A stretch of DNA of 64,000 bases from Lepturacanthus savala (Eukaryota; Chordata; Actinopteri; Scombriformes; Trichiuridae): contig CM060461.1 in the NCBI GenBank assembly GCA_030544235.1, positions 7,757,449 through 7,821,448 of the forward strand, in the 5' to 3' direction. The translations under genes and the position numbers were made by a program. Below are positions 1 through 13,700 of the stretch, piece after piece; the stretch's first letter is position 1, and each line of letters begins with the position of its first letter. The notes beneath the pieces were generated by a model. That model had not been told where the DNA came from. It made no database searches and worked only from the letters and a program-made list of their open reading frames with translations.

Positions 1-1305
1 AATTTCAAGCATTGGTCTCTCTTTTCTTGACTGAGAGTGGTGCTAAGATCATTAGTATCCTTGAATTTTACAACTGGAACAATAACAAACAGAGACAGAC
101 CTTCAGATGGGGGTTGAAAGGCAACAGATGCTGGAAATTTCCATGAACACATTAGAAAGCATATATGGTCCAAACAATCAGAATATGTGCAGAAATTTTA
201 ATTTGAATTGAAAAATACATACCAAACTAGACAAACATCATACCAGACTGTAAACCATTACTGATTTTCACATGGAATGTTGGGTCTCTCTTCGTAAAAT
301 TTCATGAAAAGTATGGTCTAGACCTGCTCTTTTTGATATTTAAGTCTCATGAGAGAATCTCAGATATTGTGATATTCCAGATATTGTCCAAGCTTATTCA
401 TCAGTGTATATTTTCTTTTTAGTAGATCAGATTCACCAAAAAAATCAGAGCATTAAGTTAACTTTTAATTTCAAAAGAGAGTTTCAAAAGTCTCCTGATG
501 CTTAAGCCTGTTACGGGAAGACTCCTTCAAGCTTGAGTGCCTTGAGCCAAACTGAAAACATTTGACCAGATTTTCTTGGCATCATTATGTCACACAAAGG
601 TCACCATCCTGTCGCCAGTGAGCAGCAGCTATTAGTGGTAGCTGCAGCATATTCTGTTCTCCTTCTCAACTGTTGCTTTCCACCTCTTCTTTCTCTTTCG
701 TTTTTCTGTGTGCCGCTCATTAAAGCTCCTCTCTTGCATTCGGGAGTGAGAAGCCCAGCAGTGTCCCTTGTTAACTAAGTTATCAGGGTGGCTTTGATGA
801 GAAGGCAGGATGACTCCCCTCTGCTCCACTGTGGACCAGCTCTGCTAGGCCATAATGAAATAATTCACCAAGGGACCGTCTCCCATTGGGAGGGCAAAGG
901 GTCTCTCTGCATCAATTAACATTTAGTGGACTTGTGGAACAAGCCCAGTGAAGACTAATAGTCAGGCAAGTGTGAAATCACCTTGCCCCGGCCAGCAGTC
1001 ATGTGCATTGGTAAGTGAAAATGAGTTTTCAGAATTGGAAAAAGAGAACTGGCTCAGATGGAAGGGAGAGAGAACAGATTACCATGGATACTAAGCTAGC
1101 ACCAGAAATCAATAATCGTAGGTGTTGTGAATGGGCTATTGTGCGATTGTTTGGGCCTTCTCAAATAATAAATGTATCTTGCTCCACCTAGTGAACAGAC
1201 TTTAATGACTTTGGCTGAACAATAAAGGCTACTTACAATGAGCAACCTAGATTTCTGTGTAAACGTTATTCAAAAGAAAAGTGGAATCAGACTAGGCTTC
1301 CTCAC
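1..1305 (-). other. ptprm: ptprm intron 3, 5' portion
   Basis: This stretch follows the exon 3 donor on the minus strand and continues past the left edge of the window. I see no further exon, RNA gene or recognisable transposon in it. It is mixed AT-rich sequence. The short open frames near 590-830 overlap on both strands and have no splice context or family resemblance. Confidence 0.75.
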
Positions 1306-1580
1306 CTGGTAGAAGTTGGGCCAGTAGGTGCTGATGGCCAGCTCTACCTGTCCCCAGGAACGAGCGGCTGGACCGGACACGTTCCAGACAGGCATGCCCA
1401 TGGGACTGTTGTTTTCTTTGATATAGACATTTAGGTGGCCTGGGTGGTTGGTGTCTCTGCCTCCGATATAGTAGTTGAAAATAACGCAGTGCGTGTCATT
1501 CTCCTTCAGCTGGGGTGTCAGCATTAAGGCCTTCTGCCCTGCAAAGCGTCCTGATGTATTCACCATCATGAAGGCTGAAC
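1306..1580 (-). CDS. ptprm: ptprm exon 3, MAM domain core of receptor tyrosine phosphatase mu
   Basis: PTPRM is a plasma-membrane receptor phosphatase whose extracellular MAM, Ig and fibronectin III domains mediate homophilic cell adhesion. This exon is 275 bp: two bases completing a split codon plus 91 codons. It is bounded by an AG acceptor (AG at 1581-1582 on the minus strand) and a GT donor (1304-1305). The peptide runs from SAFMMVNTSG through QLKENDTHC to ELAISTYWPNFYQ. The LKENDTHC block and the WNVSG / ELAIST-WPNFYQ block are hallmarks of the MAM domain in R2B phosphatases (PTPRM, PTPRK, PTPRT, PTPRU). Three N-glycosylation sequons are visible (NTS, NDT, NVS). The exon enters in phase 1 and leaves in phase 0. 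The internal sequence alone resembles both PTPRM and PTPRT; exons 1 and 2 and the lrrc30 neighbour decide for PTPRM. Confidence 0.93.
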
Positions 1581-2805
1581 CTGCAATATGGAGGAAATGT
1601 TTGTTATGAGGTGATTTTTTATTAGGCTCTGGGTAAAACACATTACTAATAAGAAGTAATAGATATACTGTTATCATCAGTTTAATCACTACATATTTGT
1701 ACAGATGACAAAGTTAATGTAATTAAAGCATTACTGTCTTTCATAGGCTGTTGCGGGCTCAGTTTTAAAGCTAGAGTGAAGATACTGATATATTAAACTA
1801 GATCACCTAAGGCATATATGTAATGAGAGCTTGTCAGAGAGTGGGCTCCCTTTAACATGGAACACATCTATTATTGTTAATTATGATTTATATTAGTGCA
1901 TATAGGAAAATGATTGCCTTCTAAGCCCTTTTGAAATTCAGCTATTTTAAAGGCTTTATTTTATTTTTTTCTGTTAGTGCAAAGAAATCTGCCTTCAAGC
2001 TGACAGTCGAAGGCCATGCTAATTTTATGTGTCACAATCACAGAGAGAATCTGTGTTTAAAACTAAAAAGATGCTATTGAATAATATATAATATAATATG
2101 TGATTAAGTATTATTACTTTAAGTTCATTCTCCAATCAATTCAGTGATTTAACACTGAAATATCCGTTATTTTAAGCTTCAATATTAAGAGAAAAACAAT
2201 CACAGAAAGTGTGTGATAATTCATTATTTTTTTAATTGATTTACAGCCTTAAGTAGAAAAATGTTCTTTTACAGTTTATTGTCCTACAGTATGGTTGTGC
2301 TAAAATAATCTAAAAAAGATACTTCATTATAAGATATTTTTTTGTGTGTGCACCATGCCACATGGCTAGCTGACTTCTACTGTGTAGGTTGCACAGTATG
2401 CATTTGATCATCACTCCTGAAACCATGTTGCACTTCACACCACAATACACTCTTCAATAAAACACCAAATGACATTTCTCCTAACTAACTCACATGATGT
2501 ATCCAATCTTTTCCTATCTGAAGTTGTATTTATAATATGTAGAATGTAGAATTTCTATACTTCTATATTAGTACTTTTACCTAAACTGAGTATTTCTTCC
2601 ACCACTGATATTCTGAGAGTACCACAATATATTAAGAACTTGCATAAGGCCTGTAATATTATGTATTTTATTTTCTTTTTCATCTGAAAACCTAACTAAC
2701 TTGGATCTGTTGGTTTTTAGAGGCAATCATTGTCTCATAGAAAAAAAAAATCTGCAATCAGGTTCTGAGGTTTAACAGGATCTGCTCAATAAAAGCCATT
2801 ATAGT

Positions 2806-3042
2806 CCCTTTTCACTGTAGACATTTTGGCTTGTCAAAGCAGGAAAAGCACAGGTGGAATTAATGACATTAACTATGGCTGCAGTCCATTTAGATGAGCT
2901 CGTTCTGCTGCCGGTATTGTGCATAATCACTGACTGACATGACTTACTGGGACATCTAATGGAATGGAGCCATCATTAACATTATTATTTACATCTGTGC
3001 TTTTCCTGCTTTGGCAAGTCCAGCAGTCTGCTGTGAAAAGGG
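2806..3042. repeat. Long imperfect inverted repeat (hairpin-forming)
   Basis: The left arm (2806-2896) and the reverse complement of the right arm (about 2952-3042) align over roughly 90 bp at about 75-80% by eye. The best core is an 18-base identical block, AAAGCAGGAAAAGCACAG in the left arm. The spacer is about 55 bp. The unit begins CCCTTTTCAC and ends GTGAAAAGGG, so the outermost 10 bp also match perfectly. It may be a foldback or MITE-type element or a structured conserved element; I do not recognise a named family. Confidence 0.75.
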
Positions 3043-3910
3043 TTTATGGAAACAGGTAAAGGACTGTGGCGAGACATTTCCTATTCGTGCTGAGAATCAT
3101 AGCATGTGACCCTTAAAGAGACAACGCTCTTTGGATTGATTGCATTCGCTCATCATCATCATCATTCACCACAAGACAAAAATACAGTGAAATATTAATC
3201 CTAAAAATGCAGTGTATTTGAGAGGAGTGTTTTCCCTTCAATGACAGAGAGAAGGGAAATGATGAGAAATCAATAAGTTAAAATCTATTTGCCAAGCATG
3301 CCCCATTTAGATTTTATCGCTTCGGTTCAATATTAAAGGTTAATCTAATTCTCTCCCCTCTTGCCAATAAAACACAAGTGAGAATTATTATATTGGCAAA
3401 CTTTCAAGGAGATGCGGAACACATTCTATTTGTCATCATCCTATTTAGCTTGGCTTGGTAATGAGATGGCACAAATCATAACAGTGTTTGAGACACAGCC
3501 AAAAACACTCAGTTTATGCTGAAATACATTTGTTCGAAGGGGTTTAATGATTGAAAAGCACATTTTGCTCAGAGGTGAGGCAAACAACCTGTAAGCAAAA
3601 AGCTCCGCTCTCCTGCATGTGAGGCAGAGCTGAACCCTAGCGGATGTCATTAAATTGAACATCTGGTGATTTTGCTCAGATATGGGGTTAAAAAGGATGA
3701 AAAAACATCAACAAAATCAGCAGGCCTGGTCCCTATGTCTGTCAGCCAAGCAGCCTCTAACAAAACCCTATTTGTTCCATCAATGACTCGAGCTTGCCCA
3801 CTTGTCTTGTTGTGCTGCACTTGTAATGCTCACCAATTCCATCTGTCTCCAGCTTCAGATAACGAGTGGGGGTTCTGTCATGTTTACACAATGAAACCAG
3901 AGGAGAGGGA

Positions 3911-3940
3911 GCGGAGGAGGAGGAGGAGGAGGAGGAGGAG
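3911..3940 (+). repeat. (GGA)n trinucleotide run
   Basis: About nine GGA/AGG units give a purine-only tract on the plus strand. It makes a low-complexity Glu/Arg-rich open frame that is not a gene. Confidence 0.9.
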
Positions 3941-4603
3941 CAGTGAGTTGTGATGACACAGAGCCTCCCTGGCTTTGTTTGCCAAGTATGAACAAGTTGT
4001 TGTTTTAAAGGATCTGAATACGTTTTTGGGTCACACAGGGATCACATCTTATAAGGGGCCATAATAATAAAACTCATAACTCTCCTGCTCATAAATTAAG
4101 CCATGAACGCAAACCAAGGATAATGCTGTTGGTGAAGCTACGATGCATGGTGATGCTCATGGTCTTCCATGACCACAACTAGAATACCAGAAGATATGGA
4201 CTGCATCTGAAGCCGACAACTACCCACCTATGTAGTAGGCAAAAATGAGGAATCCACTTTCTGGAACATCCAAATACCTTAGTAGGCTTTCAACAGGTAA
4301 ACGGTACCCAGATGTTTTTTTTTACATCTGGTCATACTGTATTTTGCAGTGTGCAAGCGAACCACACTATGCTATCCCAGAAGTCACTGATGATGATGGT
4401 GCTGTAGCATATCTGAATTGTGCCTTCTACTGGTGAACCTCCTACATAGAAGCTACTACTGTGGCCATGGAATTGCAGCTACTGGTTAGTAGGCAGTACC
4501 TTTTGAGGTTTCAGACGCAGCATTGGAGTAGGTCGCCCAACATAAGAGAATTTGGCTTTGTTTTTTTGTCATGTGTGCTATGGTGTTTTCAATCATTTTA
4601 TAG

Positions 4604-5632
4604 TACCGTAATTTCTGGACTATAAGCCTAGACAATGATGCGGCTAATATATGGATTTTTAGAGCTAACAGCTACTAATTTCTAAATCCATCTCTCCACA
4701 TCCCCCACCTTTAAGCAGCGGGCTCCAGTAGGAAAGATTGGAGGAAAAGTGAGTGAGATCAGGAGTTTACCGCCAACAACGGAAGAAACCAAATGCAGAA
4801 TGAGAGACAGAATGAGAGTAAGACAGACATTACGAGAGCGAGAGTTTGCACAAAGGAAAACTGGTTGCATGTGAAACGAAACTTTTTCTCAAGTCTGCTG
4901 GTGGATCCTAACAGCGTGGCAAAGTGTCAAAACATCTAATCTTCAATGGGTTTCGAAAGGCTGGACTGTTGTGTGATGAAGAGAAAGGTGCCACCACGGC
5001 TGAAGGGGCCTTTTAGAGGATGTTTGATTCTGACACTGACGAAGAGGAGTTGTTTAGTTTTGAGAGCATCAATGAAGGAGAGACTGCAAGAGTGGCTGAT
5101 GAAGCCGCCCTGAGGCTGTTTGTTTCCAACACTGAAGAAGAGGACCTCAGTGGTTTTAGTAACACATGGTTTTTATTCCTACTTCCTTGTTACAGGCACT
5201 TTCATTTTAGCACTTAAAAAAGGAAAAAAAAGAAAGCAGGAACACGTGCTGGAAGTGCACAGTTGACGTTATTGCTGCAAGGTGAGTGTACACATTTTGA
5301 ATGCTGGTAAATGTGTGAATGTATGTCTGAAATGCTATGTGAAACAGTACATGTTACAGAGCACAGTACATGTACTTTACATAGTACTATTGCACTAAAT
5401 AGTAACACTTGAATAAATCATGCAAATATGAAACTTGTTTGTTGAAATGTTAATACAAGTGAAACTTCCCTAAAGAGCCATCTCATTCCTGATAATCTTC
5501 TCTGTGCATGAACGCTTACATTTGGTAATTAAACATTAAAATAACTGCAGTTTATAGTACAGTGCGACCTGAAAATCGTACACATTTGTGTTTGCTTATA
5601 TTCAGGTGCGCATTATAGTCCGGAAGTTACAG
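4604..5632 (+). mobile_element. Decayed pogo-like DNA transposon with transposase C-terminal remnant
   Basis: The left end reads TACCGTAATTTCTGGACTAT and the right end is an imperfect inverted match (ATAGTCCGGAAGTTAC), with the GGACTATA core shared. The intervening 1 kb carries a broken plus-strand frame near 4925-5160 resembling the C-terminus of a pogo/Tigger-type transposase: a segment like FNGFRKAGLL, then an acidic tail with FDSDTDEEE. A stop codon at about 5013 splits these parts and no catalytic DDE domain is visible, so the element is a non-autonomous relic. Ends of this type are frequent in fish genomes. Family assignment is from memory and moderately certain. Confidence 0.65.
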
Positions 5633-5761
5633 AAATTATGAAACACAAATAGAAAAAAAACACAGTTCAGTTCATCCTTCATCTTTGAAGACTTAACTCA
5701 ATCTATGTTTTTCCAGAGCTTTCATCTGCTTATCATAGTCTTGTTAAATAAATGGACTTTG

Positions 5762-5849
5762 CTCAGTTGTCACGGAGATAGCTTGGTTGTTGTCACATGA
5801 CCTAAGAATGGTGCTTTTGAGCTACAGAACTATCTCCATGACAACTGAG
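5762..5849. repeat. Short inverted repeat with 20-bp arms
   Basis: The left arm starts CTCAGTTGTCACGGAGATAG and the right arm reads CTATCTCCATGACAACTGAG; reverse-complemented, they differ at one position over 20 bp. The spacer is about 47 bp. It is likely a repeat-derived foldback remnant rather than an RNA gene. Confidence 0.75.
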
Positions 5850-8800
5850 TGAACAAGACCTTCTGAGGAGGATGCTGTTGAGAGTGCTGTAAACAGCTCC
5901 CAAGTGGACCTTGAGTTGAGATGTTTTTCATAATATCTCCCTATGTTTACTGTGGTAAGGCACATTTCCCAGGTTGTGATTAGTTATTTATGATTGCGGC
6001 TTTTCAGTGTTATGGATTTTCCACCACAGAAAGATCACTCTGGTATGATTCACTACTGTAAAGAACACTGTTGTTTTCCCAGAGCTTTTTAATATATTGT
6101 CCACTTTCAGTTGGACTCTGATTCAAGTGTTTGAGGCTAATTATTACAGAGGACATACACAAAGTTGTATAATATACAGGAGAAAGCCTAGAACAGGACT
6201 GACTTTGAAATACTTGTTTCCCAGAAACCAACAGCTATCGTCCGACAACAAATTTGCCTCTGGGTGTGACCTACAATCCAGTGTATATCCCATCCCAGAC
6301 TTCCTTTTCCATTTCAATTATTATCTATAGTCCAACTATGCCCCAATGCTATTATGGCTAAACTGTAAAAGCTAATAAGAGTAAATAAACAACTAATGAA
6401 AGCAAAAAAATCTAAATCTTTCACAGATTCCCTCAGGTCTGGAGACACTATTTGGCCAATTGTTCCGCCTCTGTGCAGCTCTCTACATGGACTTATCACT
6501 TATGTGCAACTACAGCCTGGTTGTGCCTACAAATGGAAACTTTGCCTACACATGGAAACTGTAACAGCCACAAAACAATTGTGCCACCATGATTAAAAGT
6601 TGCAGTTGCTTCCTATTGTGCCTACCAAACTATTTTTTTTTTTACAAAAGTTTAAAAAGTATCTTTACTTTCCCAAATAACAAAAGATTGAAGAGATCTT
6701 TGTCCTTAAGGCACCCGCCACCCAATGAAATCAATAAAACAGTGAGACATGGTCAGTCAATATGTGGCAAATACTATATCACAGGTTAGTTAGTAATGTT
6801 GAAAGCCACAATAGTGAATTTTCATGCTGCATTTAATGGGCAGTACAAATATACTGAAAATGAAGCCAAGGAACTGACAAATTAATGTTAGCCTGTAAAA
6901 ACATGGTTAAGTTAGCAAACAACTACATGACTAGCACTGACTGCAGCAAGCTGGTTTTTGAGTTCTCTTTAATAACATTCAGCCATCTGCTCAGGTGCCC
7001 AGAACATTTTTGTTTTTTCCCCTTTGAAGCATCAGTAACCCTTTGCGTGATATAAACTAACATTAATAATCAGTTGATGAATTGTTCAGTTGTAGCTTAT
7101 GTTACAAAGATGCTGGCACCGCAGCTTTCCTTTATGATTAAAACAGCCTGTTTACTATTCATTTCAAATCGCCACGTTGTGACAGTGTTAAACAGGAGAT
7201 TTATGCACAGCAGCGCTCTTTGTTGGTAATTACAGATGAACATGTCTGATTCCTCATGCAGCATTTGTACATTTTTACTACCATGGTAATGAAAAATGTA
7301 TAAAACAATAGGTAGGTGGGTAAGAAATCACTTCTAATTTAATAAAATTGAATGCAGTGGTCTTTAGTATTATAGCACAATTACAGAATGCCTTCCTCAC
7401 TGTCAGGCTGGCCACACAAGTGTAACAATGAGACTGTGATATTTCTGTCACCAAATGAGACCCACCAGTCCCCTTGATTTTGGTCCTTCAACCTGAACAG
7501 AACTGGGGAAAACATGTTTCCCTCCCTCATCATTGACTACCATAAAACATAAATTAAAGTATTTCATGTGACACTGCCTCAATGTGCTGCCATTGTCCAA
7601 CAGAAGTGAAGAAGATAACAGGAGAACACTGATTGCAGTTGAGTTTCTATGCTCTTTGGGCCTAATGACCACATACTCTGCAGGACCTGCTGCACCATGA
7701 CAAGCCAATTAGCCAGCAAGAGTAAGAGCAAATTATTAGACACTGTGTTAGTGCTGTGCTAATGTGCTAGTGATGCACAGGGGTGTTTTCTCTCATGCTC
7801 TCCTCCTCTTTCTATATCTCTTGTGCTTTAACAAAGCCATGTTCAAGACCAATTAAAAACAGAGAACTCTCCCCACACTTATGGTCTGTCTCCATAAAGG
7901 CCAGGGTTCTGCTATTGTCTAAGGTATTCAGAGGAACAGATTTATTATGATTCCAATGTAGGCCACCTTCACCTTCTATTACAATGATGGCTGAACATGG
8001 AGAACATAGAGACTGGTATGAAAAATGAATTGGTAAAGGAGAAAGTGTTCCTCCTGCAGATGCTACTGTACATACATTCATACATACATTCAAATAAAAA
8101 ATGTGTGGCATTAAATTTAAATACTTTGGAGATGATTAACAAGAACATGTTCCCTTGCATGAGGGCTGTTACAAAAACACTAACCATTATGTATCAGAAA
8201 ATGAATTGTCAAAAGCCATAAATTAGAAGGTGTCACAAAATATGGTTTAGATACATTTGTGGTGGACTCAGTTTTGTGAAAAAGAAAACACAGAACTCTG
8301 ATTGGCTCTTACAAAGCACTAAAGGCATTTGAACCTCATGTATATAAACCTGTCTTTCTTTGTTATCATTTTAGTGAGCAAGTAGAGAAGGAGAAGTGTT
8401 GGCAGAGAATTAGACAGTTGAGACAAATGTCAGATGAATCCTATTAACCCATTTCTATGCACTCATACATCCTTGTTTGAATATACATAGGAAAAATTCT
8501 GAAGACACTACTGCAAAAAGACTAACCAGCCATGTGCAACAGTTTTCCTCAAAATACACTCTCACATAAACAACCAGTAAAAAGGCATTGCACAGTAGGG
8601 TTGGTTATTGTTTAAATTTGAACCCATTGGTATCTTTTTTCAGGAGTTCTATAAATGAAAAATAAAAATAATAAATCTCAGCAAGGAGATATCACACGTA
8701 ATGACTTTTAATAACATCAACATTCTTTTCAGTCATGACTTTGAAACTACCGCTATATGTGCTTCAGTTAAACATCTTGCATTTCTGCTCTCATCGATCT

Positions 8801-9459
8801 CGATCTCATGCACTCTTAGCATTAGCTCAGCTACTCATGTGCAGTGCAACGTAGTTCACTGCAATGCAGGACAGGACAAGTTATACTATAATCCGTGTTC
8901 TCTTAAGGAAGGAGCAGGAAGTTGATGATGTCATGTGACAGGAAGCACTTGGAAACTTAAATTATTTGCTTAAAACCTTTTGTCTAAGTTGTCTACTATC
9001 ATGTCATTCAAGAAAAAAAGCTGCATGAGTAACATTTTGATTTTTTATTTTAAATAGAAAATGACTATGAAAGTCAGATTTAATGGCTAATAGGCTTCAA
9101 TGTGTTAATCAAACTTCATCTGCAGACAACAGAAGGTTAACTTAGTTTGTGCTCTTTGGCTGCTGCTACCTACAACAATGACAAGCTAAGCATACTCTCT
9201 TTGACCAGGCTTGTGCAGTGTGTGGGTGTACATGTTTATTTTGTGCTTCCCTGAAACAATCAAACACATGTTTTATTCTACTGGTTTTGTCGCTACCATC
9301 ACTTACTCTCTCCCTCTCTTTTTCGCATCTTGATGTGTACAGAAATCTGCTTGAGCAAAAAGTGGTAGTCTCGGAGGGAACTGTGAATTCTCAAGGTAGA
9401 CAAGAAATTTAGCACCCATTAATCCAACAAGTTCAGTACCCAACTCTATTGCACAGTGG

Positions 9460-9755
9460 GGACACATGTAGAGGCTCAAGAGGTAGAGTGATTGTCCACC
9501 AATCAAAAGATTGCTGCTATGGTTCCAAGTTCTTCTGGTCTGCATGTATCCTTGGGTAGGATACTGAACCTCAAACTGCTTTGTGTAAGCGTGAATGATT
9601 ACAGTACATCACAACCTGATGAGCAATTGGCACTTTGCATCATATTAATGTGTTACCTAGTATGTGAATGGGTGAATGTGAACTCATAGTGAAAAGTTCT
9701 TGGTCAAAAGAAAGGCAGTGTAGAAATGTAACTACATTTACCATGTAGAAAAATA
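9460..9755 (+). mobile_element. SINE-like retroposon relic with tRNA-like head
   Basis: The head contains a degenerate A-box-like stretch (GGTAGAGTGATT) and a B-box-like stretch (GGTTCCAAGTTC) about 40 bp apart. These are followed by a body resembling a common fish short repeat: CCTTGGGTAGGATACTGAAC, then GTGAATGGGTGAATGTGA and a TACATTTACC tail. The copy is diverged and lacks a clear target-site duplication. Confidence 0.55.
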
Positions 9756-10690
9756 CCTTGAGGTGAAGTGGTTACATTTGTACATTTTCACTCAGTTTTC
9801 TATTCTTAAAAAAGATAGCAAAGTCTTCTTAATGTGAATATAGTCTGATATAATTTAGTTCCCTCAAATAGGGTTCCGTCTAATCCTAATCATCAAAGTC
9901 TATAAATTGAAAGTATTTAGATTAATTATGAGTTGAGTGATGGTCTGAGCCGAGGATATAATTTGCAATAATGACTAGCACTCATTATTTCTCCCTCATT
10001 CAGGTCCTGAACTCTGTGAAAATCATTATGTGGGGGAAATCAGAATGAAGGGGCGCGCTTTAAACCAAAACCCTCCAGGTCTCATTTGCTAATAAAATTC
10101 ACAGAGGTCACTACCGCAGAAAAAGCACGGCTGCCGCTTCGGAAATGTCAATGAAGACAGGGCTATTCTCCCTGTCTGCCACCAATCAAAAATGCTCTCG
10201 CTGTGAGGGTTAGGCTGTTAATGTGAAGAGCCGCGGCCTCCACTCATTTTTTCCAGAACTTTCCCTGTGTCTTTTGAAACATGAAAGGGACCTGATAAAA
10301 TAACGCTGAATAACTTTGGGCTCTCCATATGACGGACCTGGCAGCTCTTCTTTGACAGTGTCAAATAGATTCACCCAAAACCATCCATCATGCGAAACAT
10401 GTTTTCAGCAGTCATTTTAGTCAGGTGGAACGACTGACCCTTATTATGTTCCATGGTAGCATCCTTTGTTGCTGCATGTCAATCAACAGCAATTCTTAAT
10501 GGCTTAATATGTCATCTTAATATGCACCATGCACGATTGACGCTCCAGTGCAATAAATGGGTCATATAATGGCCCATTTGCCTGATACAAAGCCATTACA
10601 CAACAGAGAGTGTTCATGTGAGTCACCTAGCTGCATCATTAGGCATAATTGTACATACCATACACATTAACAGGACAAGATACAGTATGC

Positions 10691-10748
10691 AACACACACA
10701 TATATATACATATACACACACACACACACACACGCACGCACACCACCA
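10691..10748. repeat. Compound AC / TA microsatellite
   Basis: An AC run is followed by a short TA tract, then about twelve AC units interrupted by CG-containing variants. It produces a Thr/His-rich spurious frame. Confidence 0.9.
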
Positions 10749-13700
10749 CAACAATGCAGTGTGCCATCATAATCATAATCCTGTTTTTAAAATGGGTAAA
10801 ATCCTTTTTGGTCAGACCATGGTAGACTGCTTAACCCCACAGACATGCAAAATTGGAAATTGCAGTCTGCCATCTCCAGGAATTAATTCACGAATTGATC
10901 AGATGCCATGATTGGCTGTTCTGTTTCATCCACTAATCATATAATGGGGTTTCTCCTTAACCTTACAACCTTGCCAATGCCATGCAAGGTGTGATTTTCA
11001 CACAAAGTTGCGAATGGCTCGAAAGCAATTAGCTTATTTTCACAACATGGTGCCCCTCCTACTTCAATGGCAAATCCCATCTTTTGCTGATGTGATTTAA
11101 ATCTGATTAAATTTCTGACGTCCTTCAGTCAGTAGGTGTTCCCTCTCCTCATATTTTAAATGGCTATCCTTCTCCGCTTTCACTTGAACAGCATATCCAG
11201 CGTTGTAAACGACAATGGTTGTCCCCGTGAGGCGGAGAGGCTTTGTCAATTCATTACTTCCTGATTGAAATGGTCAAAAAGGTGAACAGTTTGCCTTTTA
11301 AAAAGGTCCGCCTTATCCATATGCAGCGGTCGTATACTCAGGAAGGCACCCTTCTGGCTTCAAGAGTGAGCTGCATTTGCATTAACGCATTATGAAGCTG
11401 ACAAGATAGAACAAGAATGAGAGGAGATCACCTTTTGTCCCATGAAGGACCTCAGTCCACCAATCCTTCACTATTGTCTAGGTGCTATTATTGACCAAGG
11501 ACATGCCATCAAAACAAAGATGCTCTGCAAGAGTGAGACAAAAACATTCAATTCCTTTCTTGCAACATATTTAGAGCAGACATTAAGAGTAAAACAATAA
11601 GTAATTTAGTCAGAGCTGCATTTGCTATTGTGCCGAGTATAATACAAAAACTCTTAATTAATCTCAGTTAGAGGACCTTCCTTATCCTCCTCCACTCACT
11701 ATTATTCCCCAGAACGAGTCTCAGGGGAGAGCCAGGGAGTAGCAGCATACTGCTGGCAACATCTATGACACCATCAGAGAGGAGGCAGCCTCTGCACCAG
11801 CTGGGGCTCACTAAAAACAGCTTCCTTCTTAATGGCATCTGGACACCCCCCCACAACCACCACCACCCCCACCAACACCACACTGCAAACTTCCACACCA
11901 AGTCAGCTTCATCCATTCTTGTCTGAGACTAATGCTCAACAGTAAGCTAAAATACTCGGTGAGCACCCCAATTGAAATCATGTTCCCGCGGCTATGCACT
12001 AGGGAGCGCCCAAGCAGACATGCAGACCCTCAGAACTGGGCTGAGCCACCCTAAAAAGAAGCCAAAGCATGCAATCAGAGCTGTGTGGCGGGATAAACAA
12101 GGCTACTCTCTGTCCAGACATAGCAATTAGGTTGGGAGCGGAACGTCGTAAACAACCAAGAGTTTCAGGCACTATTCATCTCATCTTCGTGTGACCAGAG
12201 GGCCTGTTTTTCTTGTTGCATTTCATTTTCCTCCTCTGTTATGCTACTCTTTTATTTACATGCTGGGATGGAATCAGGCCAGTTTGGTCTTTGGTTGCAG
12301 TAGGAGCATTTTAGGATGAATGGGAGCCCACAGCGGGCTGACAGCAAGGCCTCTCTTCAGCACATTTTCTACACTTACCACACTGACAAAGCACCTTAAT
12401 TATGCTTACATTTCCTATTGACTTTACAAGCATTTAATACATATTTTTGTTGGCAGATAATAGATACAATGCAGCTTTCAGGTCTGAGTGTTTTAAACCT
12501 TTAATAATAAAAATGTGTACAATATTATAGAATACTAAATCAACCTGGTAGTTGCTTTTTTAAGAACTTTTGTCTAGTCCAACTTTTGATGTGGACAAGT
12601 TGATTTAGACTTCTTTCAAGACTCTGCAAAAACATGGATTATGTTTCTTTTTTTTTTTAAATAGTTGTCATTTGCTTATACAATATGCATACATAGTAAA
12701 TATTATATGTTAATGCTGAAAAAGACTGTAGTCAGGGCAGATAACCTATGACTGGGCTATGGATATGGTTAGGCAACTAAAAAACTTGGTAAAGCTAAGG
12801 TGAAAAACACTGTATATCACGATATATCACAAAATTAATAGTGGATATTACCCAAGCCTAGTGCACATTGTAAAAAAGTTTAATTTTATGTTCAGGTCTG
12901 ACAACATGAATTTTGACTGTCAAATGTCATACGTGCTACACACTAATGTACCACTCCAAGCTCCAAAATGTTTACTTTCTGCAGTGCACACAACCTCCTG
13001 CATTGACACTGATCGTTAGCACAACGATGTAAATACAAAGGCGGTAATTGGATATATTCACAATTACATTAAGCACACTCCTAGGTGTACTGATAGTGTC
13101 TACAGCCAATGTTAACAGTGGTTGGGTAGTAAAGCCTTCTGTTTGGAGCCTACTTCAATTCCATTTCCATCCCTGCACACCAGGTAGGATAACAATCTAT
13201 TCTGTGAGCATGATAAGGACGTTTTGTGAAGATTCATAAGTACAGGTTGAGAATGAGACAGCAATCAGAGGTGAGATAGCTTTTCCACCAGTGTGGCTTT
13301 CATTGAAATGCATTTCTACCCATCAACCCCCTCTCCAGTAGCCCTAAAACAATTTCAGCCGTCAAGAGCACTACATTTCACAGCCCTTTCAATGCGGTCA
13401 AAGAGGACAGATTACAATTTTGCGCGGCAGGTTGAGTGCTCACACTGAGAAATGGAGAAAGCGACACAACCTGTTAATTACACACAATTCAAGACAGACA
13501 GACAGAAAACAAGCCTGTTTGAAGTGTACTCAGACTAAGAAGCACAATCAGGGATGCCTCTTAAGCAGACATGGGATTTTAATCAGATATGTTAAATTTA
13601 GACCATGTGCGAGGTGTTAATTTGTAGGTCAAGGCTTTTCCAGATTCTGCCGTAACCTTTGCCCAGCCTCCATGTGTCCTGACATTAATCAATTGTGCTG

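Noticed and set aside
8590..8950. Possible 'GGGTTGGGTATCG'-type fish repeat
   Set aside because: Only the first 20 bases and scattered later words resemble it; boundaries could not be set.
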